From Erpobdella octoculata (Eukaryota; Annelida; Clitellata; Hirudinida; Erpobdellidae): a DNA stretch of 64,000 nucleotides. Shown piece by piece: positions 1 to 14,527 of this stretch. The notes under the pieces are model-generated. The model searched no databases and was not told where the DNA came from. It was given only the letters and a program-made list of their open reading frames with translations. The DNA lies in assembly GCA_963978895.1 (NCBI GenBank), contig OZ022242.1, forward strand, positions 34,375,173 to 34,439,172. The letters are read 5' to 3'. The first letter of the stretch is position 1, and the number at the start of each line of letters is the position of its first letter. The position numbers were made by a program, and so were the translations under genes.

Positions 1-307
1 CAACTGTAACTGGATCGTTTATTTTTAAAAGTTTCACTTTTATAGGTTGAACTGGCGTGTTATGTGTTTTTCTGCTGATATATTCTTAGGAACAAAGTTT
101 CGACTGAATTTCCATCTTGTGAACCTTGTTTTGATAATCTTTTATAATGTAAATAAGGTGACCGGTAGGTAGAACCCTGGCATGAAAATTTTTTAGTACT
201 TTTTAGTTGTAACTGAAATAAACTAAATAAAAACTAAAATGTGACTAATTTTATATATATATATATATAATTATTGATAAATAATTGTTATTTTTATAAA
301 TATACAG

Positions 308-1274
308 GTTTATTGTTCAAGATTCAGAAATAGTCACATGATCAAACATACTGACGTCACTCAGCATCCACTCGTTCTCAGCTTTTCCGACCTTTCAACC
401 TGGTGTTATCGTTGTGATGCTTACGTTGACAACCAGGTATTTAATAATTTGTTATCGTTGTGATGCTTACGTTGACAACCAGGTATTTAATAATTTGTTA
501 TCGTTGTGATGTTTACATTGAGAACCAGGTGTTTAATTTTTCTTTAGTTGTTTATTATGAATGTTTCTAATAGAAGCCGTGTTTTCAAGTTTTTTGTTGA
601 TAAAGTCAATGATGCCTGTGTTTTGAAGATCTGTTTGTGTTATGCTTATATATGTTGAACACTGACTTTGGTTGACCGCACCGCTAGAAAGTCATTCACA
701 TGCGCTATTGATTTTATGCTTTTTTTTTCTTTTGCTAGTTTTATTCATGTTAGAATTTTGATTTTCTTCTGTCATGGATTTAATTAGTTATTCCAGAAAA
801 TGTGAGTTAAATAAGGTACAATTATGGCGGACTCTGATTTCAGCATAATTTTTTACAACATTTTGTTCGGAAATTGAATTTCTCGATATTATTGGATGGT
901 CATGCTATTCGTTTTATATTTCCTATGCTATAAATATGGCTAAAAGGAAACTTTATTAGCCCTTCTCTTGTTTGCACTTTTTAGGGGCTGAACTGTGCTA
1001 GATAGTTCTTTTAATAAATGTTGTATTTGTACAGTATAGGCGAGTCGTGGACATTTCATTGATGGAATTCATGACAGTCACACTAGACTTAGATAAATCT
1101 GCTTATTAGAATGGAATTTTCAGAATAATTTTTTTTAATAAATTCTATAAATTATGATAACGATATTACTAATCTAATTAACAATTGCATTTAAAATGTT
1201 TCTTTCTCGACCAGGTTCTGAAGCCGTACAAAGATGCAGCCTGCTCTGACAAGTTCCATACTCACTTTCCTTGA
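308..1274 (+). CDS. HDAC6: HDAC6-like histone deacetylase, 3' end (C-terminal ZnF-UBP)
   Basis: Two exons are visible: 308-436 (acceptor TACAG, donor CAG|GTATTT) and 1215-1274 (acceptor ACCAG, ending TGA). Both join in phase 0. The first encodes VYCSRFRNSHMIKH followed by QHPLVLSFSDLSTWCYRCDA and YVDNQ. This matches the end of the ubiquitin-binding zinc finger of HDAC6, where the same HPLVLS..DLS.WCY.C..YV block carries Cys and His zinc ligands and the ubiquitin C-terminus pocket. The last exon encodes VLKPYKDAACSDKFHTHFP then stop, placed like the short HDAC6 C-terminus. In the family this domain binds free ubiquitin C-termini and aggregates in the cytoplasm. The deacetylase domains would lie upstream, outside the window. 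A USP-type ZnF-UBP is the alternative, but the stop right after the finger favours HDAC6. The first exon's 3' end is tandemly repeated. Confidence 0.8.
405..536 (+). repeat. 46-bp tandem repeat (about 2.9 copies) over an exon-intron junction
   Basis: Copies start at 405, 451 and 497. Each holds the last 32 or so coding bases of the HDAC6-like exon plus the splice donor (CCAG|GTATTT, third copy CCAG|GTGTTT). Copies one and two are essentially identical and the third has several substitutions. Confidence 0.9.
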
Positions 1275-2533
1275 TTGTGTGGCTTACTCCTTCCAAATGA
1301 GGAAATTAATTATGCAATGAATTTTTTAAATTTCTCATATAACTATGTACATTTTCATCTAGTGAGCCAATCACATTCCACCAACACATTACACCCGTCC
1401 ATAATTAATTCCTCATTAATTCGGTATCGCTGTCTTATTACAAAGCTCTTTCTACTAACATTTCTTCTTTTTTACTTGCTTAATATTTCTTTTAATATAA
1501 CCACACCGAAAATCATGATTACTCTTTTATAGTCAATGAATTGAAATTTCGATGCAAGATGCACATATGTTATTTCATCAGGTCTTTTCACGACATTTTT
1601 CTTCGCTCGTAGAATTATTTTCCTCGCTTGTATATATCCAAATATGCATAGAAGCTAGTGATTGTTTGAGTTTGGAAGTTAAAAATTTGTCATGAGTTTC
1701 TGCTAATGATAATAATTTTAAGTTCGGTGTGTTTATTTTTTTTTCCTTTCATAATCGTAGCATTTCCTTATGTATGCAATGAGTATGAATTAATCATTCA
1801 AATGTGGTAATAATTTATAAAATGCCTCCTATTGAATGAATGTGTAGAACCTATATTTACAGAAGACAGCTCTTTTTATTTTACATAAATGATGACATGG
1901 TGCGGCATTGGCTCCACGAAAAAAAAAAGATTTTACCCGCAAATATTCCAACATGGCTACAAGGCAGCGAGTGTGGGTTGAACAGTGAACCTTTCGTGTT
2001 CAAGTCTGACACTCGAATGTCTCTGCTAACTTAGGACCTATGTATATATGATTGAATGTATAGAACCTATGTTTATAGAAGACAGTTCTTTTTATTTTAC
2101 ATAGATGATGACATGGTGCAGTACTGCCTCTTTCTTTTTAGACTGATGACTTGATTAATTTCACTTAACGTCGTCATTAATAACCCACGTCAGAAATGAC
2201 GCCACATGTTATAAATCATTGCATCGATTAATTCATTAATTATATTATTTATTTATATTTATAGAAGTTATAAAACAAGTAACTGGATAAGATTCGACAG
2301 GATTTTAAAATTTTGTGTAAAACAGTAACATTTGTTATTATAAAAAAAAATATTTTTAAAATAAATGATTAATTTGTCCAGGAAACATGGTCAAGTGTCC
2401 TGTTCTTATGTACTTGGTATGCGACGCAAGACGTTATTGGAATTAGTTTAAACTCACTGGTCAGCTGTTAATTGAACATTTCAAAAGAAATAAAATGATT
2501 AAATAAAAATATATAAAACTGTACATGAAAGTT
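1275..2533. other. Intergenic, between convergent HDAC6-like and VAV 3' ends
   Basis: AT-rich with no supported exon. It holds an imperfect direct repeat of about 75 bp (1836-1912 and 2055-2128, both containing TAGAACCTAT and GATGATGACATGGTGC). The two neighbouring genes converge here, so both 3' UTRs should lie inside. Confidence 0.6.
2248..2253 (-). terminator. Candidate polyadenylation signal for VAV
   Basis: AATAAA on the minus strand, about 280 bases past the VAV stop codon. Such hexamers are frequent in AT-rich DNA, so this is only a candidate. Confidence 0.3.
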
Positions 2534-4616
2534 TCAGCAGTCTTCTGCCGCTTCTGTTTGGTCTACATAGAATTTTCCGACCTGTTTATTAATAAATAGA
2601 AATGTTTTTGTAGAACAACATGTACCTATTTGTAGTAATTTGTGAATTTGTAAAACACTGTATAATTTGTAAAAATATTATATTTGGAAAACTATATTTG
2701 TAAAGAAGTATATAGCAAGGGAAATATTGCTATTAAATCTGCAATAATAATCATGCCACCATCAACATTTCTGCGTTCCAGTCCTGTTTTGTGGCAAGCA
2801 GACTAGATTTTTTTGTTATTTTTTCCACAAATGATTATTAAATAACTAATTTATTAGTTAATTAAACGAAGAACTTGCTCAAAAAATACCTTGCAGTCGA
2901 AGTACCCAAGCCACACGCTGCTCGTGATCTTCCTGATGACAAATATTGTACAGCCACGGGAGATATTTAAGAACTCGTCGTTTGCTGATGGCACGTCAGC
3001 AAATGCGTAACGCTTCCCTAAATAACCTGCATTAACAATTTAACTATAAATTGAGTACAAAACCAGTTGATCGTTAAAAAATTGTAAATAAACATCATTG
3101 AATTTTCCGGATTTATTAAATGCTTTTATTTAACTTCACTTTCTCTCTGTTTGTTTGTATTTTTGTGGTGATCAAATCTTAGAAACAAAAATTCATCCAC
3201 TTTTCGACCACCTAGAGCTCTAAAACTTTCAGGAAAGCTTTCTTCTGGGTGACAATACATGAATTTAAAGTTTCCGACATGAATTAGGCCTTAAATCAGT
3301 TAAAATTAATCAAATCAAATTAATTCCTGCCATCTAGCGACTGTAAAAGTTGTTTATGTATAAGTCGTCAGAGGTCCAAAATAATTAAACAGTACGGATG
3401 TTTATTTATAGGTCGCCAGAGGTCCTAAATAATTAACAAGATTGAGCGTAATGGTTTTTTAGATTCAAAAATTTTAGTTCGTGGACTCAGATAAAGAAAT
3501 AAATAAAAGCATTTTTTAAAAATTTATTTTTCATCTTTACTTGTTGCATTCACAAGGTTGACAAGATTCCGACAAATGCAATCTGAATACAGCAACAAAA
3601 GGCTAAGCCATCACTTGCCTCAACAGCTTATTTATTACTCTATAGCCTTTCATTTGGAATAATTCCGTATGAAAAAAATTGGGATGAGCAGGACAGCCTT
3701 GAAACGCAGTTTTCCCATGACTAGATACGCTATTGATTAAACTATTCAATAAATTTGTATTTAAAAAAATATAAAATACGAGATGGTGCTGCGTCTCCAA
3801 TTGGTGTGACCAGTTTGGTTTTAACTTCTTTGAAAACTGTAGATAAGCTTGTGTCTTCGTAGTAACTTATGAGCTCCTATAAAAAAATAAATTGAAGGTT
3901 ATATTTGAAAATGTTTTTTAAATTAAGTTCCAAATTGGATCAATTTAAAACAAAATTCCAAAACAAATCAATTTAATTATGGACCAAAAACCAAGGCAAG
4001 GCTACATTTTTTGGACCAACGTAAGCGAAATCTTTTACTGATGGACAGTGGCAGCGCCGCAAGGTAGGTCCCGCTGCCCTCTGCCTCTTTCCTATTCCTC
4101 ATCGCTCCTTTTCCCGCTCTTATGTCTTTCCCCCTTTCCATCCCACTTCTTTAATCTTCTTTTTCCCGGCGCAACATTGCTAGTACAATAAAAAACTTAA
4201 AACACATTTTAGCTGATTTGATACAGTAACAATAAGCACTCAATATGCAGCTAATGAGACAATTATTCTTTTCCGCAATTCCTTGGGGTGGGGGGAATCT
4301 TTTTTTAAATGTTTTCTAAATCTTTCACTTTTGCTTCCAAAATAGGGGGTACTCAGAAGTGCAATTTTTAAGAATTTTCTAAAACTTTATATTCTTATTT
4401 ATTTGTTTAGAAAAAAAATCTGGAGAATTCTTGGCCCCCCAAATGACGCCCCGACGCCCCTGAAACAAACTGGTCAGCTAACTATAGTCCTGCACATTTA
4501 ACCGACAATATTCGAGGAATTTCATCTATAAACCGAGTCATATGATAAATGAATTTAAAGAAAAAACGTTGATATCAACTATTTGCAATTCAAGTTTTAA
4601 ATAACTGTGCGCGCGC

Positions 4617-4663
<47 letters not shown>

Positions 4664-7600
4664 GAAATAACTTGTTTCAATGCAGTTGAAAAATTAAATT
4701 AGATTAACCGGTAAACCGTTGAATTTGACAAGCTTGTTGATGTAAAATTCTCCGTTCTGCTTTTCAATTTTAATGTTTTGAACTTTTTGTAAATACCTGA
4801 ATATAAATAAAATTGATTAAATACCACCCTATGGTTCAGTTGAAACTGGAATTCTAAATACATATTCAGTGATGTCATTTTGTCATTTCAACAAAACCTT
4901 ACGGGGGTGGGGGGAAGGGGCGAGGAACAAGATGTTAAAAGGGCCCACAAATTCCAACATTTTATCTATATAATGTTTAATTTTTTTCAAAATAACTGAT
5001 GACCAGGAGGAGGGAGCAGTCGTAGGTACTTTACCACAAAATTTCGGAAAACTTCCATATTTTTGTCTCCTATAATAGCCGATGACCAAGGAGACCCATT
5101 TTAACCTCGAGGAATCCTCTTCAACGTCAGGAGGGAACCACTTTAAATTTTGTGGGTAGACAAATTTTTCTTTCCGCCCCCCTAATTGACGTTCCTGTAG
5201 GTATATAGCACTAACAATGTATTTAGAATTGCATGAGTTGACCTATGAGGATGACACACATACACTTAACTTCTCAGATTAAGATTAATATCATAATAAG
5301 TAATAATTATTTAATTTGTTTCATTATTTACTAGTAATTAAAATTTATTTACTTAATATTGAGACTATATTCTTCGTGACCCCTGGGACTGACCCTAACA
5401 AAGAAGGTTGACTCGCCAAACAAAGAGAGAAGTTCGAGAGCAGTTTCTCTACTCATAGGACCAACAAACCTGGTTAAAATTAATTTAAAAAATTAATAGA
5501 ATATTTAAAAATATTAAATATTTGAATGCATATTTCGAAAGTTATTATTGATAATAATATTTTGCCATCACGTTAAAGTACTACCAAGGTTGATAATCCA
5601 GAAATGAATTTACATAGTCTTTACTGGTATGTTGTCTTGCTATTGGAATTAAACTTGCCTGAATGAATTATAGTAAATTATTTTATTTCAATTGCAAATA
5701 TAAGTATATTTTTAATTTTTAAATAATTTAATTAAACAAACGGTTATTAAATATCTCGATTCTCAATTTAGTTGAAAAAATCATTGAAACCAACTTCGTG
5801 TTTCGGAGAAAGTAACTTTACTGTAAAAAAAATATACCGTACCAGTTAAAAACATATTATATGTAAAAATTTAAACTTTCTACTTTTGGAATAAGTGATA
5901 AAAATTAACACATTCCTAGCAAGCAAACTACTTGAAGGTAATGGTAATGCTTGAACATGAACTAACAAGCGTTCATTTGTATGATTTTTTATTAATCATA
6001 CCACTTGAAATGTAGGCCATGTTTCATATGTTGAAACATAAAAATAAATTTAAATACAAATTCAAATTTAAATAAAAATAAAAATTTAAATACAATTTAA
6101 ATTTAAATAAAAAGTCATTCTTCCACTAATTTAAACCGCGTCAAATTAAATATCAAACTATTTTTGCTCAACTTCAAGTTTTTTAAATAAATAAAAAACA
6201 AGCAGTCCTCTCACCGTTTTCAAGTTTCTGTGCTTTTTCGAGACATTGCTTGTGTGCGGCTATGTCTTGACCTTTATCTGAAAATTTAATAAATGAATAA
6301 ATATAAAAATGCTTTCAAAGTAATTCCATATTTTAAATTCACTTTTAATCTCTAGTAAGATATTAAAAACTCTCAACCAATTAAAATACACTCTCACCGT
6401 TACAAAGGTAACCTTGACAAAACATTCCCCTGCAATTAAAATTTGTTTTTTTTTTATGTTTTGGCAATTTAATCTAAATTTTTAAAGTTCTACACATTTT
6501 AAAGTTTTAAATTTAAAAATTAAAAAAAATTACCTGAGCAGTTTCTTACAAACGTCACAAATTCTGACGTCAGTAAATGTGACCAATTCAAATTTCTTTG
6601 TTGACGAGCGAGAATGTGGTGGACATACATTGTCTCTATGAATATCATTTAGTAAATTGTCTCTATGAGTATCATTTAGTTAATTGTCTCTATGGATATT
6701 ATTTAGTACATTGTCTCTATGAATACTTCAAATATATTATAACTTTTATTCTTTTTTTAAACTTTCAATCAAAACTTGCAGTCGTTAAAACCATCTGGAA
6801 CACACACACACATAAACACACAAACGCACTCCCACACGCAAACAGGCAAGCACACACATACAAACGCACACACAAACGCACACACAAACGCACACACACA
6901 CACAAACAAACAAACACACACACACACACGCACACGCACGTTAAAATCGTTTTAGTTCACTTTATCATCTCACAGAAAAGTCATTCATTGATTTTCACTT
7001 TCCATAACAACTAACAACTTTCGGGTCAACGTAACCAATCAAAATCGTTATGTAATGTATCAAAAAAAAACCGAATAGGCCAATAATGTTGTTTAATTTT
7101 GTAGCCGTATTTATTTTATTATTTTTTACATAAATTTTATTTATATAAATAATAATTTGATGTGAACGAAACCTTGCAGCTCGGATCGCTGTTATCCAAT
7201 CATTTAATTCTGTTTCGCTTCCTCCAAGAGTGACGACTTTTTCTGCATTTCCAAACTTCACCAGGCAGGTATGTTGATTCTAATTTGAAGAAAAAATAAA
7301 TTAAAGAGTTGATAATTAAAAAAAAAATTAATGTTTATTTTCAAACATATTATGCAATGATAATTTAAAAAAAAATATGGTAAATTTTACTTTCGATTTT
7401 TTAAGTTCTGAACAAGAAGCATTTTTAGTTTCAAAGTATTCCTTGAAAGTTCGAACGTTTTTCTAAAAATTAAATTGAAGGAATAGTACCAATAAGATTA
7501 TTATTGTATTTAATGTTTATGTATTAACTTTATGTATTCAGAAAATCGTTTACTAAACGAAACAAATCAATAGCAGGTTTAACCTGTATTTTGCAGATGA

Positions 7601-10600
7601 AGATTTTTCTATCAAAGATGAATAGTAGTCTGAAGACAAATAATTTGTCAAATTAATAATTAAATAAATAATGATAATTCTAAAATGTAAAAAATTACAT
7701 GATTAATACAATGATTACCAGTCAACTATTACCAATATGATTTTTGTTACTCAAGTGCTGCTTAATTTTACTTGAAAGCGACTCTGAAGCGCTGTTGAGT
7801 TCTAAACGTTTATAAATAAATTAAAATTCCAATTGACAAATAAACAACAACAACAACAACAATTGAAGACCTTTTCTTAAAAGAAGATGATGAGCCGATA
7901 TTCAGTTTGACTTCTCCATCTCTTATCAATCGTCCACAGTCTCTTAAGTTTTTCTGCAGCGGTAATAAAATAGTTGTAAATTTTACTTCATTTTGTATAT
8001 GCGCCCAACGTTTTTCGTTTTATAAAAAAATAGAAACTCTTATAAAGTATAAACAAAAATTTGAACAATTTATTAAGAAGTTCTGCTAGGCTCATAGACA
8101 AATTATTTTATAGTTTTTAGTACGTAAGAAAACTCATTTTTAAAAATGTGTTTTTTATGATTTAAAATTTTAGTGTTTCAAGTGGATCGGGTTGTGAATA
8201 AGTTTTTGATTTTTTAATGTTTTCAATCACTTAAAAAGCAGAAATTAAAACAGGAATTGTTTTTGTAAGAGCTCGTTTATTGATGGTTCATCATGCCATA
8301 TGTCAACAATTGAGTTCTTTTGAAAGACATGATTTATACTCTCATTTTATATTGATAGTTCATTGGAATGTATATAGAGAGCTTAATAAATTTATTGCTC
8401 TTCAACCATGAAACTGAATTCAAAAATATTAGCGATTCTTGTTTGAGATTGTTATACGTTTTTAAAAAACTTTTATTCAAAGTTATTTGAAACTCTTGTT
8501 ATAAATTTTAAAAGCTTTCATTATAAGTAAAACTTGCGTAAATTTTTTTTTTGTATTTCAAAACTAATAAAAAAATATTCTAATTCATTTAAAAACTTAC
8601 TTCAGGAAGATTTTGAATTCTGCAATTTAGTAAACAAAATTATTATTGAATAAAACATTTAAAAACAATAACAAATATTAAATATATATTTATACATTAT
8701 TAAACTATTAAACTTACATACTGCTATTAATAATTAAGCCGTAATGTACAGATACTAAATTTAGATTACTAAGATCTGTCTACTACAGGTATAAGACTGT
8801 TAACGCCAACGCTCATAATAATTGAGTAATTTTTACTATTGTTACTCGATGAGTTATTATACATATTTGAGGCTTAAGCTCTATTTTGCAGTTTGTGATG
8901 ACAAAAATTAATAAAACTTCATCTGAATTATTTTTTTTATTTAAAACAAATTAAAAAAGGTTAACAAATAATTTAGTTAGAAAAAAGTTCACTAAATCAA
9001 AACTAACTTGTTTTGCAAGGCTCTTATTAGACTTAAAATTTCGTGGTCTCTTTTTACCTCATTTACATAATGCGCCAGATCCTTGAATAAATAAATAAAT
9101 TAATAAATTAATAAATTAATTGCTTGTACAGTCCTGAATGAAACACTAAATAAGAATAATAATAAATAATTTAAAAAAAAACCTGAGTTTCGTCTAACGC
9201 CACTTCCAGAGATCGTTTCTTTTGAGGTGGTGAATGTTTTATTAATTCCTAATTTAATTTAAAAAATTGATATATTTTATAAAAATTTTCAGGTGAATTA
9301 ACAATAGCTTTTCAACTACACACACTTGTTGAAATTTGTTCATAAATTTAATAAATAAATTGTTATGATTGAGCTTGATCAGCTTCAATTTCAAAACTTG
9401 AATTAAAAAAATCATTCAAATGATATTGACAAGAAATACAAAACTAACTATCAAGAAAAGAGGATATTTGAGAAGTCTTTGCATGGGCAAGTGTAAATAT
9501 TCAGACAGTTTGGTTTTTGTTTTTCCACTCTTTTTTTCACATTCCTTAAAAAAGAGAATAAAATTATTAATATTTTGCAAATTGAAAGATTTTTTTAGAG
9601 GATTAAATCAGATGTGCATTGTAGACGGCGCAAGTGGTAGTATTGCGGTAAAGCGTTCGCCTGTCGGTCTAAGGTCGGCGGTTTGAATCTCACCGGCGTC
9701 ACCAGCATCCGTGGAGGGTGTGTGGAGACAGGTACTATAAACATTCGCCTTTAGTTATTCAGGGGAGACTTTGGCGCAATGTTCCCTAGTAGCTTCTTTA
9801 AGCAAGGAGTTTATTCGCATTGCTCAGGTTGAATGTCTCGCGGGGTTTTAACAAACCATAAAAAACATAAAATAAAAAAATATTAGAATATTAGAGTAAG
9901 TTCAGGTATCATTGTTGTTGTTGAAAATGGTAAAAGTGGTTTTATTTTTCACTGAATATTTTAGAAAAATATCGACAGGCTGCATAAAAAAGATATCGAA
10001 ACAAAGCAGTCTCACGCTACAAAAACAGGCTAACAATAAGCACCCAGTGACAAAAATATCCTAAACTAGAAGCTTGCCTTTAATTGACTATATGTATATC
10101 AGAAAGCGTTAAGAAAAGCGCTACAGAGTGTCAGTGTCATTTTTACCTGAAGTCTTTCACGAAGCGAACGATCTCTCTTTTCCAGATCATTCAACAATTC
10201 AAGAGCAGAAGTTAGCTTCCTACAGTAATAACCATACAGTAAGAACTTTTCTTTGTATTTGATGAAAATATCGGCTAGATCGAATGGACACTCTTCTTCC
10301 GTTGACTTTGTCAGTTCATCGTAGAAGTTTTTGTGTATTTGTACTAAATCCTGCAAATAACAGTTCATGTAGATGTAGGCAATAAGGTTTTAAAATTTGT
10401 GCCTATCTTTTAGACTCGTATTATACTCTCTTGAACTGGACAACTAGATGATAAGCCAGATGCTGAACGGAAGTTGAACAAGTTACTTTAACGTCAAAAT
10501 CAATTTATAGTCAACCAATTGCGTCATCTAGAGTGATGACGTCATTTTTTTAAAAAGTCAAAATTGGTTTTATAAAACCGTTAAAAATTTTCAAACGTTT

Positions 10601-12639
10601 CAATTTTATTATATTACAGAATATTTCAAGAAAAAAACTTAATTATTTAAAAAAGTTAATTGTTATTAAAATGTTAATTTATCTAAATAGAAACAAACTT
10701 GTTTATTTTAAAAAGTTAATTGTTATTAAAATGTTAATTTATCTAAAAATAAAAGCAAACTTGTATTGGATCAAATACGTGTTTGTGCTCTCTGATGCGC
10801 ATGACTCCTCGAAGCGGTGTTACAAACATCTAAATCAAAAAGTTAAAAAAAAAAATTTCAACAGCTGTTTGGTTTTAATTGATTCAATTTAAGTTTTGTT
10901 CAATTTAAATTTATTTAACTCATAAATATAAATAACTGAATAAAACCTTAAGAACGATTTCTAGGGTGTCGTTGTAATTCTTCTCAGTGTTTAATAACTC
11001 TTGGATACAACACGACAACAACGATGGATTTGAAGTTTTGGACTGGAAATAAAAATGAAGATATTGGCAATAAAATATTTTAATTATATTTTATTTTATA
11101 TTTTAAGAATATATTATAAATATTCTTTTTTATTTAAATAGAAATTTATTTTGCTTGAGTGAAAAATACTAAAATAGGTTAAATAAACTATTAACCTGAT
11201 ACACGCAGCCGACATCAATCAAACGTCCATATACGGCTTCTTCTGGTGTTTCATAATCGGAATTATTCACAGCTGTCTTTCGACAGTTCCCCGTCATCAC
11301 GTGGCTGCAAAATGGCAAACATTGAATTACTTTATACTTTTGAATATCTTATAATGGCTTCAAACGTCTTTGGCTGAAAAGAACATTGCGTGTTGGTGTT
11401 ATAATGTTAGAAAAAACCAATATGAAATGATAATTAAGTTTAATACAATGCGTGAGAAATGTTTTGCGACATAAATAGCCTAAATTTAATTCGGTGTTTT
11501 TTTATGTATTTTTGACAAAGCACTATAATTATACTTTTGAATGATAGGTACTAAGAAAGTTCAAAAAAATGTTTTTATTGACCATATCTGCATTTAGATG
11601 TTTTGATTAATTTGAAATATTACAAAACCGGTGACATAAAATAGCAAACCTATTAACTGCGGCAGGTGAAAATGTAGGTGTAGTAGAGGCTATCACTTTC
11701 GACAACATCAGAATAAACTCAACAACCTACACGTGTTAAGAATTTTATCAAATATTGTTTTATTTCAGTTGAATGAAACTATTTGTTTATATTGTACAAA
11801 AAAACTGCTTGTATACTTCATTGATGTTTTCCATTTTAGCAAACTTAACAGCATCAAAATAGGACGTAGCTGGAATTCCAAAGGCCCTGGTACAACCTTC
11901 CAAAAATGCTTTGGCATTTTCTATGTTCACAAACTGTAAAATATTTATGGTTATAAAAACAATGACTAGAGCATGGGATTAAGTAATTTTTATTGTAAGC
12001 TTTTGAAACAATATGCTAATCTATGTGTATTAAAAATATCCAAAATTTGGAATAGATCTATTGTCTACAGCCTACAGCTCAAACAATTTGTTTTCAGAAC
12101 ACAACTGTTACCATCACACATCTATTATAACAACCACAAATCTAACTATAAAAAATGTAAACGTAAAACTAGGTCCTTCAGAATAATAATCATCCATTTT
12201 GGATGTCCTCAGTCTCCTAGCACTACTAAGTATAAATAACCTGTAAACTTTACAGTCTTAAAAAACACTTCATCGAACTTCCAATCCCAACACTCCATTG
12301 CGTTTAATAATCTAATAACGTCAGTTTTTAAATGGCTTGCTAAAAATCTTAATTGAATACAACTTGTAATAAATACGATCTTTTGCCAAAATAAAATTGA
12401 TTCATTCTTTCACTTACTTGAGATTCTGGAAGAGAATTGAAACTGTTGTGACCGAGAGTTCCCGGTGCCAGTTTGTTCAACATATGGCAGAGGACCACCC
12501 CATCTTGCAAGAACTTGGCAAAATCATAAATCCGCGAACTCTGCTTGAGCAGACGATGGTCAGCTCCAATAAAACCGATGTTGGCCATCCAGCCTAGACA
12601 GCTGCGCCAGTCAACTTCGTTTGTATTATTACGAGCCAT
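2534..12639 (-). CDS. VAV: VAV-family guanine nucleotide exchange factor (CH-Ac-DH-PH-C1-SH2-SH3)
   Basis: Exons (minus order): 12418-12639, 11817-11933, 11650-11726 (CH); 11196-11304 (acidic, YETPEEAVY); 10947-11042, 10761-10829, 10147-10350, 9183-9248, 9008-9081 (DH); 8601-8619, 7871-7953, 7584-7629, 7391-7462, 7173-7279 (PH); 6534-6595, 6398-6429, 6215-6277 (C1); 5585-5639, 5353-5469, 4709-4796, 3780-3876 (SH2, with FFVR); 2890-3026, 2534-2581 (SH3). Diagnostic peptides include [54 protein letters not shown] and [13 protein letters not shown]. Phases close at nearly every junction. VAV proteins activate Rho/Rac GTPases after tyrosine phosphorylation downstream of receptors. About 685 residues are recovered. 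Odd points: no SH3 lies between C1 and SH2; the C1 pair CxxC reads CNDK; DH conserved region 3 (expected between 10147 and 9248) was not found; the 7173 to 6595 phase does not close, so a small exon may be missing. The start ATG at 12639 is preceded in frame by GTG only. Confidence 0.92.
4608..4662. repeat. (GC)n/(GT)n microsatellite in a VAV intron
   Basis: Alternating purine-pyrimidine run: about five GC units followed by more than twenty GT units. Confidence 0.95.
6629..6726. repeat. 27-bp tandem repeat (about 3.5 copies) in a VAV intron
   Basis: Copies start at 6629, 6656, 6683 and 6710, each beginning ATTGTCTCTATG. The 27-base period keeps a plus-strand frame open, but no gene evidence supports translation. 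Confidence 0.85.
6800..6940. repeat. CA-rich compound microsatellite in a VAV intron
   Basis: Interrupted ACACAC / ACACAAACGC motifs over about 140 bases. Confidence 0.9.
9249..10146. other. VAV intron expected to hold the missing DH exon
   Basis: The flanking exons end and begin in phase 0 (RERLQ and ELIKH). In the family they are separated by about 35 residues including the conserved QR and LKY of DH region 3. I read this interval on the minus strand and found no matching open stretch with splice sites. It contains a SINE. Confidence 0.5.
9627..9881 (+). mobile_element. tRNA-derived SINE, copy 1
   Basis: A tRNA-like head with B box GTTTGAATC and CACCGGCGTCACCAGC is followed by a body shared with the copy at 37309: GGGAGACTTTGGCGC, ATGTTCCCTAG, AGCAAGGAGTTTA, CGCATTGCTCAGGTTGA. 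It ends in an A-rich tail. The head implies RNA polymerase III transcription, and mobility would depend on a LINE. Confidence 0.85.
10640..10763. repeat. 62-bp tandem duplication covering a VAV splice donor
   Basis: The two units are offset by 62 bases. Each carries AAGTTAATTGTTATTAAAAT and, on the minus strand, an ACAA|GTTTG donor-like junction. The unit next to exon 10761-10829 supplies the real donor, and the other is a decoy. Confidence 0.8.
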
Positions 12640-12854
12640 GGACACGACAATTCCAACTGGTCAGCGATGTTTATTTGCTGTTCTAACATAAAACTACGAC
12701 AGTTTCTATTAGCTTCGTTCTGATTGGTATTACAACTTCCTGAAAAAACTTACTTGCCAGCTCGCATTCACTGCTATGTTGTCATTGAACACATCATATT
12801 CATTAAGCATGAAATATACAAGCCCTTCAATTCTATATAAATCACACATACAAA

Positions 12855-14527
<1,673 letters not shown>

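Noticed and set aside
4047..4465. Possible DNA element with CAGTGGCAGCG and CAGGGGCGTCGG ends
   Set aside because: The inverted ends match weakly and no target duplication is visible.
4883..5089. Open frame within the SH2 introns of VAV
   Set aside because: No splice or domain support. The flanking SH2 exons join directly in phase without it.
12245..12340. Minus-strand open stretch [20 protein letters not shown] that resembles the end of a CH domain
   Set aside because: It lies between VAV exons 1 and 2 and its phases do not fit. Exon 11650-11726 supplies the expected CH end with matching phases on both sides.
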